From Azolla caroliniana (lineage: Eukaryota; Polypodiophyta), in the NCBI GenBank assembly GCA_043228905.1, contig JBHGNT010000003.1, forward strand, positions 25,048,001 to 25,112,000: 64,000 bases of DNA. Reading direction: 5' to 3'. Below the pieces are notes generated by a model, which did not search any database, was not told the DNA's origin, and worked only from the letters and a program-made list of their open reading frames with translations. Shown one piece after another: positions 1-9,809 of this stretch. Each line of letters opens with the position of its first letter. Within the stretch, counting starts at the first letter, position 1. Both the position numbers and the translations under genes were made by a program.

Positions 1-370
1 GCACGACTACATGGATCAATAGTTTAACCATTGCATCAGTCCATTTCACACGTTGCCATGGAGAGCTAACCTTGCCTTTTCCACCAAAAGAGCAATCTCC
101 TTCTTCAGTAAAGCTTCTCTCATCTTCATCACTTGTGCCACTAGATTTTCCTTTGTTACACAACAAAGTGGCCTTTGGGATGCATTTTGAATCGAAGCCT
201 AATTCCGGTACAGTTTCTTGATTTATACTCAGATGCTGCGTTGTTGATAATGGAGCCAATCCATGCAAATGGTGAGACATAGATTGCAAAGTTGCAGCGT
301 GATGGAGAGAGGGATCTAGATCTAGATCTTGTGATGATAGAATAGATCCACCCATTATACTTCCTTCCAT
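1..370 (-). CDS. Trihelix (SIP1/ASR3-like) transcription factor, N-terminal part
   Basis: The frame is open from an ATG at 370-368 to the left edge: 123 codons plus one base, so the gene is partial. The N-terminus is low complexity (Asp/Leu-rich at residues 15-20, His/Ser-rich at 23-50), followed by an acidic Ser/Glu stretch (76-92). At residues 102-119 comes the block SSPWQRVKWTDAMVKLLI. From memory, this block precedes the trihelix DNA-binding domain in the plant family that includes Arabidopsis AT1G21200, AT1G76870 and AT3G10030. The trihelix itself would lie beyond the edge. A protein of this family would bind DNA in the nucleus. A different frame overlaps this one at 156-464 but stops at the point where this frame continues into the conserved block, so I prefer this frame. 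The first ATG follows a probable 5'UTR intron. AT3G10030 also carries a C-terminal kinase domain; the visible part cannot tell whether this gene does. Confidence 0.72.
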   Translation of the reverse strand, partial: MEGSIMGGSILSSQDLDLDPSLHHAATLQSMSHHLHGLAPLSTTQHLSINQETVPELGFDSKCIPKATLLCNKGKSSGTSDEDERSFTEEGDCSFGGKGKVSSPWQRVKWTDAMVKLLIHVVV

Positions 371-1312
371 TTTTATCTTTAATATGATCTCTTCTAGTGT
401 CACACATCTGCACATAATAAGAAAAAGAAAAAGAAATGCAATGAAGAGTTGGACATGGGACCAAAATCTTGAGATCTAACTGATTTCAAGAACCCTAATG
501 GAATCTAAAATTCTGATAAGAATGAGTTGGAAATAGTGGCAAAATCTTGATCCTTAATGGTTCCAATTTGATGCTTTGTCTCCATCATATTACGATAAAC
601 TCAGATGACAATCACTTAAAGCTTCTCCACGAATTGGTACTTTGGTGTAAACTTTCTACACAAAAAATGTTCTGATTTGTGGCCTCTAAAGGTCATTACA
701 CAAGAGCAGACCCAACTATTCTAAATTTGAGAGGCCTCAAGCTCACTAAGAATTTTAAAGCTCTGTTTCCATCAGATAACAATTTACATGATTTTGAGTT
801 TCTGCTCATATTGGTGACTTGCTGAATTTTCCACACAATGTAGCAGAATTTCTAGATTGGAGCGGTTTCAAGACCCTGTCAAATAATCGAATCCTACATT
901 AATATCACACTTTGACAAGATCAGGACAAAATTGCCGAAACATTCTGCACATATTTGAGGTCTGCTGAAGGACTCTCGAAATGTTTCAACCTAGACATAC
1001 CAGATTTGAGGGTTTCTAACCTCTGCAATCCATTTTATGTAACCTAAACCTATGCTATCATCACATCATGACAAATTCTACACAATTTGGTTATTTTCTT
1101 CCTTCCTTCTCTTCCCCTCCATTTATTTCATTCTTTCCATTCATATGCATCCTTTCATTTCATTCCTTCATTCCTTCCTCTCAGGTATCCATTCTTCCCT
1201 CCATGTTTTTAGCTTGTTTAATTTTTTCCTTCTTTTCAATTCATCTGAAGTTTCATCTCTTCTTTGAGTACATGAATTGGAGAAATATAGAAGGTTTTTG
1301 ATTTTGTTTACC
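371..1312 (-). promoter_or_regulatory. 5' leader of the trihelix gene with a probable 904-bp 5'UTR intron
   Basis: On the minus strand a donor CAG|GTAAAC lies at 1312/1311 and a pyrimidine-led acceptor TTATTATGTGCAG ends at 408, so an intron of about 904 bp (1311-408) sits 37 bp before the start codon. Upstream (1313 to about 1800) the minus strand is CT-rich, as plant leaders often are, with a TCTCTG run near 1695-1722. Long 5'UTR introns are common in plant transcription-factor genes. The transcription start is not visible. The intron call rests on splice-site quality only. Confidence 0.5.
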
Positions 1313-1847
1313 TGATGATAATGATGATGACGTTCAAAAACTTGCAGAAGAAGAGGAGGAAAGAGCCATTCTTCTCAAGATCTCTGTTGTAGAGCGCGGG
1401 AGAGAGCATAAAAGAAAAATTAAAAAGAAAAAGAATAACACAAAGAAAATCGAACGGGAAGAAAAAAAAAACACAGTTTCCCTTCTTTTCCGTTCTTCCT
1501 CTTCCAAAAATGTGTGATACTCTTGAAGAGGAAGTCCCTAATTCCTTCTCAGGAGAGAGACAGCCCAAATTCCGTCAGAAGAAACATCAAAATGTAGATC
1601 CTTCTCGGAAAATCAGAAACGCCGGATTGTTTCAGAGGCGGCAGGAAGCCCCGATTCTATCTGAGGAAGCAGGATGAAGAGAAGAGAAAAGCGGAAAGAG
1701 ACAGAGAGACAGAGAGACAGGGACAGAGATCCAAATTCTTTCTGAAACAGGCAGGCAATTGCAGTTGCTACCATGAGAGAACTGCAGAGCATGTATGCAG
1801 CAGATTCAGTCATTCATATACATTACATTACATACATACGTATACGT

Positions 1848-1905
1848 ATACGTATATATCGTGTTATACTCCTACGTATACTCCTACGTATACTCCTACG
1901 TATAC
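1848..1905. repeat. Short tandem repeats of TACGTATAC type
   Basis: Three copies of a 12-bp unit, TATACTCCTACG, follow a (TACGTA)n run. The unit is rich in the palindrome TACGTA. Nearby, at 2003-2015, lies a run of 13 C and at about 2102 a run of G. No coding potential is seen from about 1820 to 3600; short frames there show no family resemblance. Confidence 0.6.
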
Positions 1906-3722
1906 CTATAATACATAGTACATACATAGAGCTTGCTTGGGTTTAGGGAAATTGCGATTCGTACCCCTGTAGAGAAGTTTCCGGAAATCGTGTGGGAAAG
2001 TACCCCCCCCCCCCCTCTCTCAGAGGAGCCAACTTTGGTCGGCTCTTCCTACCACTGCCCACCTCGGTCGGTTTCACACACATGCTAAAAACAAAAAGCA
2101 AGGGGGGGGTTTTCCGACCATAGGGATTGTTTCGTGCCCCGTAGCACCACCATATTCTTGTAAGTTTCCCCTTTGGTCTGTTTCATTTTGCAATAGTTTA
2201 GATAGATACACGTGTTTTTATGTCTCCGAGCATGCCCAAGACTCGGGTCACTCTATTGGCGAGCTTTGCAATTTGCACCTTAGGGATTTGAAGATGATTG
2301 ACTCCGTCTTTTTACACATGGCAACCAACCAACTCACTCATTGAATGTAAGCATGCTTTTTCATTGCACATGCACAAATTTTCAATTTGGCACATCCATG
2401 GCAAAAAGATTTCGTCCATTCCTTTAGAACTTCCAAGTGTCATGTCTTGATACATTGAGGGGGCATTAAACAACACGTCATAAAGAAAAACCCATCCAAG
2501 TACCAACTTTATGTATTGTGTCCCATTAAGTTGAATTGGGTCGCATTAGGTTCATCAAAATTGATGAACTTTTGCTTTCCATGGTGAGGGAATATTGCTA
2601 ATGAAGAAGATATTTGCAAGCCCTCTTCGACCTAATCTTGTTACATGATGATTGCTTCACGTCATCCATCCACACTCCTCCTGTGATCTCTTCATATTTG
2701 GTTATATAAGATGTTTCTCGCATAAAGCAAGAGATGTTAATCATTCAACCAACCTAACTATGCAATGGTTTTCTAGCTATCATTGATTAATTCGTGACAA
2801 TTTATGGGTTGACTTATCATATTATATTGTTTCAAAGAAAATAAATTCATAACCCTCACCTAATGCATGCATATGATAAATTGGGAGCAACATACAGGAC
2901 AATTCACTTGTCGTGTTTGATATTCCTATTAGTTAATAATGTGGTGGCCTTGGGCCCTTGCATTACAATGAAGGGTATTGTTTTGGTGCGAACCATTAGC
3001 TCCTCCATCGCATCATGGTGCAACCGGTTGAAGATAGTTTCATGTTTATGGTCTTACATCATCAATTTGAGGAATCATCATAAAAAGAGAAAGTGAAGAG
3101 ACAATCGTCAATCCTATGTAAAAACCGATTTAAATTTGATCCAACAATATAAAGTAAAAGTGTTATTTATTTGCAAATGGATCATCAATGTTGGAGGATA
3201 GATAGATTGTCTAAGTTAAAGTTGGCATTGACATTCGTCTCTTTATTTGTAAGCCCTCTTGTATATTATGAAATGTGACCCCTTTATTAGCGTAAATTTG
3301 TCAACTACAAATAATATTACTCTAGTGGGCACATGACAATGTCCTCTATGACCGGTTGTAATTTATCAATGTGCATTATTCTACATCATGTGGTATCAAA
3401 TTCTAGTATGTCGTTATTGCACATCATAAAACTTGTCGAGCAACTACACCTTTGGAATTAGCCAATGCTTGCTAGCTTGTGTACCTTAGTGAGTTTCAAT
3501 TGAAAAACCTCTTGTTTTCCATGTTTGTTTTCAAAAGTTCATGTCAACAACAAATAGGCTTTGATATATATCATAATTTGATCCCTTCTCTTCGTGTGAC
3601 ATTGTAATATTCAAGTCACTAGGGTCAAACATGGTTGAGATTCCACTTAATCTTATTCCTCTTTATAAATTACGCTACTCGTTGGGTTTATGGTAGTAAA
3701 CCCTTATTGGAGTCCAAGAGAA

Positions 3723-4577
3723 TGGTGGTGGAGGGATGCTAATGGTAAGATGGTTTCTTTCTTTGACTACTCTATAAAATTAGGTAGGGAACCCCAATGA
3801 AGGAGGAATCCAGTTATGCCGGTTGCAACTAAGGTATGGTTAAGTAATAGTATTCCTACGCATTCAATATTGGCAGTTTGGAAATGGTTGTGGGCTCTAC
3901 AAATTCCTCGCAAAATCATTACATTTAGATGGTTATGTGTCCATTATGCATTTCTAGTCTTGGAATGGATGCATAGGGAAGAACGAATCAAAACTTGCTC
4001 TTTTTGTGGGTTTCATTTGGAATCAATGCAACATGCCTTATGTAACTGTATGGCTGCATGTTCTGTTCTGAAACGTATGTTGCGCGTCATTGATGTTGAG
4101 TATGAACCTAATTTGATTACATGGGGAAATGTCTTTTGGATGGATGTAAATGTGGATAAGCATAATTATGAAAAGGAAAATATATTATTTACCCTTCAAA
4201 CTAGGGGAACACAAGTTAAGGACGTACCATATACAGGCTCAAATCGTTTGAATGTGGATGCCACAGTATGGGCTATGATATCATGGGTGGTTTTGTGGAA
4301 TATTTGGATAGATCAATGCAAAAATGTGTTTCAACAAATAAAGCAGAATCATGTTCATTGTGTGAAGGAAAGTTGGTTAATGCTTATTTCAATTTTAAAA
4401 GGTCAATATGACTCCTTCACTGGTAATGAAGATACAATCTTTCTGAGACAACAATCCTTTAAAGGCAAGCGGAAGGATTTGTTCATCTTTGTGGAGAGAA
4501 ATGACAAAATGGTTTGGCAATATGTACCCCCTCGATGGTTGTTTCCTCCATGGCGAGAGTTTGGTTTTCACTTATGA
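3723..4577 (+). pseudogene. LINE-derived reverse-transcriptase zinc-binding (zf-RVT) domain fragment
   Basis: The longest open stretch (ATG 3816 to TGA at 4575-4577) encodes 253 residues. Residues 22-80 match the zf-RVT domain found downstream of plant LINE-type reverse transcriptases: a Trp-rich start (WKWLWALQIPRKIITFRWL), then a Cys/His cluster CxxC (61, 64), His73 and Cys78. Later Trp-rich blocks (VLWNIWIDQCKNVF) also fit. The same frame extends upstream to 3723 as WWWRDANGKMVSFFDYSIKL, the usual lead-in to this domain, interrupted by one in-frame TGA at 3798-3800. No reverse transcriptase or endonuclease is recognisable upstream. This is therefore an orphaned 3' end of a non-LTR retrotransposon, probably a truncated insertion. 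It is unlikely to be a host gene, although the long open frame is worth noting. Confidence 0.72.
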
Positions 4578-5400
4578 CATAGTGGGGGATATACCTTTTC
4601 TTTGCTATCTTACCCTCCACTAGATTGTATCATTATATGCTTTGTATATGCTTATTGGATTGGTAACGGAAACTATGGTGTAGTTTTGTTTTAAAAAATA
4701 AAATGAAGGCATTGTTTTAAAATTTATCCTACTCTTCTTTTCTCAATCTCATCGTTATGTTAATGTATGCAACTAACAACCCCCATGATCCCTGTGTGTG
4801 TGTGTGTGTGTGTGTGTGTATACCTATTAACAATGCATTCATCTCAACTTAGTGGTTTTGGTCCAAGGGCAATGGTGCTTGTGTATGTGAAGTTAGTGGC
4901 ATGTAATTCTCATCTTTTACGGTATTAAATAATAGAATGGTATTACATATAGTCAATCCGACTCAATTGTACTCGAAGCATAAACAATGTAAGTTTGTTT
5001 AAAATAACAACCCAAAATTGGGGGGATTATACATCATGAATTAATTTCCTTACAAAGAAGAAACATTGTCTAAAGTGCTTACAAAGAGGTCAATTGACCG
5101 CAAATTTTTATATAGAAGTATACAATTTCTCTTATGGTAACTTAAGGTTTTTAGTCTTTATTGGATTTGATTATTAAAGATAAATTAAGTTAAGATTACA
5201 CTATGAAGAGCACTTTGTATGTCCTTTAGACTCTTACTAATGCCATCATTTACCTGCAACATAATTCCTCATTAATGAACTTGAGATTTAGAGGTTCTTA
5301 GTTGCATGCTTCTCTATTGATATACCTAAAGGCAAACTGATTAATTGTATGCAAAAATATACTCTCATTAACAAGTATTAATGTTAATAATAATCCATTT
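4578..5400. other. Intergenic DNA with a (TG)n microsatellite
   Basis: No gene is seen. A (TG)13 run occupies about 4793-4819. The rest is AT-rich sequence between the LINE fragment and the 3' end of the bHLH gene, presumably including the latter's downstream flank. Confidence 0.5.
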
Positions 5401-5418
5401 CCTAAAACTTTATGGTCT

Positions 5419-8400
5419 TTAGATAGTAACCTGAATCGTGATGAATTGCACTACTTTCCCTCCACACGTTGTGACATTTGATTGTAGAATGTCAACCTTG
5501 CATTCATCGAGAGTTGCCAAGGTTTTCAAAACTAATCCATGGCTTCTGGTAGACAACACTTTGACCACTGCTTGGTTCCCTAAGTTCTCAACTTCCACAT
5601 GCAAATGTTGTCCACAAATATTAATGTCCTATCACCCTAATATCCCATTAGTAAAAGTATTTGGTGACCATGGAACCACAATTATCACACATGACAAATT
5701 TTGAAAGATTTCATGCCCAAGAAAGAACCATGTAAACATATTAGTTATAAGATACCTTTACATCTGCCTTCACATGATGTGATGTGTTGAGAACGGATTG
5801 ATCGTATGTTCTCATATTCGTCGCAATTTCATTGGAACAGTTGCTGGTTGGTACGAGAATTTGATGAAACTTCTCTTGATTCATTTGAGCTATCATAGGT
5901 TTCTCATGTGATGGTAGTTTTTTATCAAGTGATAAACCACCATTAGAATGGATTGAATTCTCCTTGCATCGTTGTACTCCTATGGTTTTATCAAAACAAT
6001 GATGAGGTCCATCATCCTCGTATTTCCTTCGTTTAATCTTTTGTAATTCTTTCACTTTATTCTCCAACTCTAGTATGTACTCAATTGTCTCTCCCACAAT
6101 AGAGGCTTTGTCTTTCTGTATCACATCGAATGGTATGCATATCAAACTCAACAACAAAAACCATTCGTGCCCAATTTCATAATCACACTCGATGATAAAG
6201 CATCAAATGTTTCTAAAACTTTTGCTACAAATAAATATAGCATAGACATCAAAATTATTATATATGTACATGCACACATTACTACAATTGTCCACCTCTG
6301 TCGAGGCCTATACTCATACATTGTGTTCATCTCCACCATTATGTAATCAACTTGTGAAGGATCTCGTGTAACTCGAAGATGCCTTGGTGAAAGTAGATTA
6401 CCAACTGATGTGAGTCGTGACTACTTGTTAATATTTCACAAAAATAGCTCCAATCATTAAAATTTCTAAAGTCTATAGATGTGTGATATGTATATATATT
6501 TATATGAATCGGACCTTGGTATGCGAGGATCCTTAAATCACATACAGATCATAGTCGGCATTGTCGTTGGCACCAACGTGAAACATCTTTGAGACCAGAG
6601 AAACACTTGGTCTTAATGCGAGTATTAAATTATAGCTTCATTGTCTATTGAATCCCTTCCCTTGGTTGGATTCTTCATTTCATTGGTCCAAGTTAAAAGA
6701 AAGATCTCTTCTTTATGCTTATATATCTATGATTACAATGCCTTTGAGAAGGAGCAATGATTCATCATATCAGCTCAATTGATTATTCAAGCCTTCATTG
6801 TGTAGGCATTGTAATTTCCAAACTGATTAAACATGATTAGTGATATTGTAATCCAAATTGATTTACATGATTAGTGACCGTGTAATCCAAATTGATTGCA
6901 TGATTACTGATAGTGTGACTTGATCATTAGGAGTTTTAATTAGGACTCGATTAGTGCCATATCATATACCACGGAACTCGCAAAGTATGAGTACGTTGTC
7001 GACCGACATAATTAAGAGGCTAGCTAACTAATGCGGATTCAAGTGCATTGCAAATGCACTAGTTCCAGTTGGGTGATTAGTGAACTCTAATCATGTGATT
7101 AAAATTAATGCGGATGTAATCAATAGCATTATGAGTTTTGATCGTGTGATTAGTGCTCTCTAATCATGTGATTAAGATTGATGTGGATGTAATCAATGGC
7201 ATTACGAGTTCCAAATTGAATGATTAGTGCTCTCTAATCATGTAATTAAGATTAGTGCGGATGCAATGATTGGCATTACGAGTTCCAAACTGAATGAATT
7301 AGTGCTCTCTAATCATGTGATTAAGATTAGTGCGGATGTAATCAATGGCATTACGAGTTTCAATCGTGTGATTAGTGCTCTCTAATCATGTGATTAATAT
7401 TATTTGATTAGTGCTCTCTAATCGTGTGATCAATCGCATTATGAGTTTCAATTGCATGATTAATGCTCTCTAATCATGTGATTCAGATTGATCTGGACAT
7501 AATATCTATTTCATTTCGAAAAGCATTCGAAGCTCAGATTCAATTACCTTGCTGGATTTGCGGATTATGGATCTCAGGATGCAGAATTTGTCGTTCATCT
7601 CTTCTCGCCGTTGCCGCTCCGCTAGGATATGATTCTCCCTCTGCATTTTGCTTCTATGTCCACAGTTAATCCTCATCATTCCATCCTCACTGCAATGGGG
7701 AATCGTCAAGAACTTAATTACCACGACTACCCATCTGATTTTATCTACCTAATTAGCAGATTCAAGTGCTCGATAAGTAGAAACAACGCCTTAATTAGTA
7801 TAATTGATATCTCAATTGACTCAGAGGCGCCTTAATTACTGCTATTAGCGCATTAATTAACACTAATTCTCGCACCTTGATTTGCGCCATTTTGGCAGAA
7901 TTAATATCGTGGCCAGCACCTAAGGCGATGGATTAATTCGTACCATTGAAGTCCTAATGAACACAATTAATGGCGCCTTAACAAATACATTTAGTAGTGT
8001 TTGGAACCTTACTTGCCACAATTAACGCCTTAATCAACAGAGTTTTAATGCCTTAATTATCACAAGTAGCTCCTAAGTTAGCAATTAAATTAGTGCCTTA
8101 ATGTTATGGCTGAAGTATCACAATTAGTGCCATATTCAGCGCAATTTGCACCTTAATCAACGAAATAGTAAGCGCCTTCAAAAACAGAATTTGCATGCCT
8201 TAATCAACACAATTAGTACCGTAACCCACAAAACTATGGTTTTGATAAACAGAAACTTGGCCAAATTCAAGGCTAACTAGAGATTGTTTTTGGCTTAACC
8301 AGCAAAATTAATGCCGCTGTGAACACGATTAACTGAATAGTTCATGCGCGGGATTTGACATAATTATTGTAGTCATCTAATCAAATTTATTTCTTTGTTG

Positions 8401-9167
8401 CGCCAATTATCTAAGTATGTATGAATTAGGTCCAAATATTTCATCGCTAATTACCAACGATTGGAGGATTATAATGCAAAAACTTTCAGCAGTCTAACCA
8501 GTGCTTAGAAATTCAGGTACTAATTAACATTCCACTGAAAATTTAAACTGTAAATTAAACCAGTCGTTAATTATCAGCTACCAAGTAATCCATGAAAAAA
8601 GTTTAGATTAGTGACTTAAAACCCATATAAAGAAGGTTCGATACAAAATGGAAGAATTTATAAGCCGAAAATGATTGAATAGCAATTTAGCTGTAGGTAA
8701 TGAATGAATTTGATCTTCAGACCAATTTGGATTTAACAAATGAATGAAATTATGGGGGCGACCAATTTTCTCAGAGTAATTTTAGTTGTATAAAGAATGG
8801 ACGAATTCATAAAGAATTTTGAAAAGAATCAGTTAATATGATGAAGCCATCACCTATGATCTTTCTGCAGCAATGGGCCATTGATAAGAAGACCAGTTGG
8901 GAGCTGAGGATTAGGAGGCCTTGATTCATCATTAGAAGCCCGTACAGTACTATTATTATTATTATGATTATGATTATTATGAAGTGATAATCCTGCACAT
9001 TCATACAAATATTGATGCCCCCCACACGCAGATAAATCTAATGTATTGCTATATTCAGCATTAACATCAGATGTCTTTGTTGATTGAACATAGTTTAAAT
9101 TACTACAGTTACTATAATTAGCTGGAGCACTTGAGGCAGCAGCAGCAGCAGCAGTATAATTGATCAT
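5419..9167 (-). CDS. bHLH transcription factor with C-terminal ACT-like domain (four exons, 341 aa)
   Basis: Exons on the minus strand: 9167-8854, 7689-7548, 6115-5756 and 5628-5419. All junctions are GT-AG and in phase, giving 341 residues. The start ATG is preceded in frame by a stop. Residues 4-13 are mostly Ala, and a His/Asn run follows near 64-73. The basic region is at 122-135 with His125, Glu129 and Arg133, the H-E-R pattern of E-box/G-box binders. Helix 1 runs 136-147 and the second helix, KDKASIVGETIEYILELENKV, starts at 153 after an exon junction inside the loop. The last exon (273-341) resembles the ACT-like dimerisation domain of plant subgroup III bHLH proteins (TT8/GL3, DYT1/AMS). 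The bHLH block looks closest to the TT8/GL3 type, but the N-terminal MYC-binding domain of that type is absent and the protein is short. The usual loop proline is Arg148. A nuclear regulator is inferred; the target pathway is not visible. Confidence 0.85.
7069..7485. repeat. 74-bp tandem repeat inside bHLH intron 2
   Basis: The element GTGCTCTCTAATC (first copy GTGAACTCTAATC, last copy ATGCTCTCTAATC) recurs at 7080, 7153, 7227, 7302 and 7375, spaced 73-75 bp, then at 7411 and 7463 in shortened units. Each unit also holds a GGATGTAATCAATGGCATTACGAG block. Most copies contain the inverted repeat TGATTAG-TGCTCT-CTAATCA (7-bp arms, 6-bp loop). The array ends 60 bp from the donor-side exon edge at 7548. 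A looser relative lies at 6850-6910. Confidence 0.85.
7760..8330. repeat. Degenerate GCCTTAAT-rich repeats in bHLH intron 1
   Basis: The element GCCTTAAT, with variants, recurs irregularly near 7788, 7829, 7973, 8026, 8050, 8095, 8149 and 8196. It is often followed by CAACACAATTAGT-like sequence. Spacing is irregular (roughly 20-55 bp), so this is an old, diverged minisatellite. It fills about half of the 1164-bp intron. Confidence 0.55.
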
Positions 9168-9379
9168 GTTATAAGAATGTGATGGATTAGATTATACATA
9201 TAATAGTAATGAAGAAGATTTAGGCATTAATCTGGGGGTGCAAGCAGGTGCAGTTCTTCATTATTTTCACAGGAATTGAAATTGAAGGGTGAAAGATTTG
9301 GTTTGGTAATTTGGATGAATGAAGGGTTGAGATGAATCCGAGATGATGAAGGATCCAAGCGGTCCCCAATTCTAGTCAT

Positions 9380-9405
9380 GGAAGTAGGCCTACCTATATA
9401 TGTAT
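9380..9405 (-). promoter_or_regulatory. Candidate TATA box of the bHLH gene
   Basis: The minus strand reads ATACATATATAGGTAG about 230 bp before the start codon. This is a plausible core promoter for a gene with a leader of about 200 bases. It is positional evidence only. Confidence 0.35.
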
Positions 9406-9492
9406 CTCATTAAAGGGCTTTCAGTGACACCACTATTTGCCTACCTAATTTGGCTTCATATTTGGGGGGGGCTTATGTCTCTCTCCATCCTC

Positions 9493-9535
9493 TGTGTGTG
9501 TGTGTGTGTGTGTGTGTTTTGTGAGAGAGAGAGAG

Positions 9536-9572
<37 letters not shown>

Positions 9573-9658
9573 GTGAGAGAGAGAGGTGTGTGTATGTGTG
9601 TTTTGTGAGAGAGAGAGAGAGAGGGGTGTGTGTGTGTGTGTATTTAGAGAGAGAGAGA
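9493..9658. repeat. Compound (GT)n-TTTTGT-(GA)n array, four units
   Basis: Four successive blocks each consist of a GT run, a TTTTGT or TATTTA joint, and a GA run. The joint TTTTGTGAGAGAGA is kept in the first three units, so the compound motif itself was duplicated and is not a chance neighbourhood of two microsatellites. Long frames on both strands here are low-complexity artefacts. Confidence 0.85.
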
Positions 9659-9788
9659 TTTAGAAACATACATGAAAGTATGATGAAACACTAGGAGTCT
9701 CTCTTTGTTCTCAAGTGATCTCTTTTGCCTCCTAGGCTCGTTCCCGTGGATGATCACGCACCTCCCATTACTCTACTCGGGACTTCTA

Positions 9789-9805
9789 GGGGGGGGGGGG
9801 GGGGG
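9789..9805. repeat. Poly-G tract (17 G)
   Basis: An uninterrupted run of 17 G lies inside the first of two diverged copies of a segment beginning GGACTTCT (about 9779-9880 and 9892-9950). In the second copy the equivalent place has six G. Length is liable to assembly or sequencing error. Confidence 0.8.
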
Positions 9806-9809
9806 TTCC

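Noticed and set aside
156-464. 102-codon minus-strand frame as the true trihelix frame
   Set aside because: It stops at 156, while the alternative frame continues to the window edge and contains the conserved SSPWQRVKW block; the longer frame's own ATG at 464 also lies inside the probable 5'UTR intron.
9445-9694. Frames on both strands over the GT/GA array
   Set aside because: Low-complexity translations of dinucleotide repeats.
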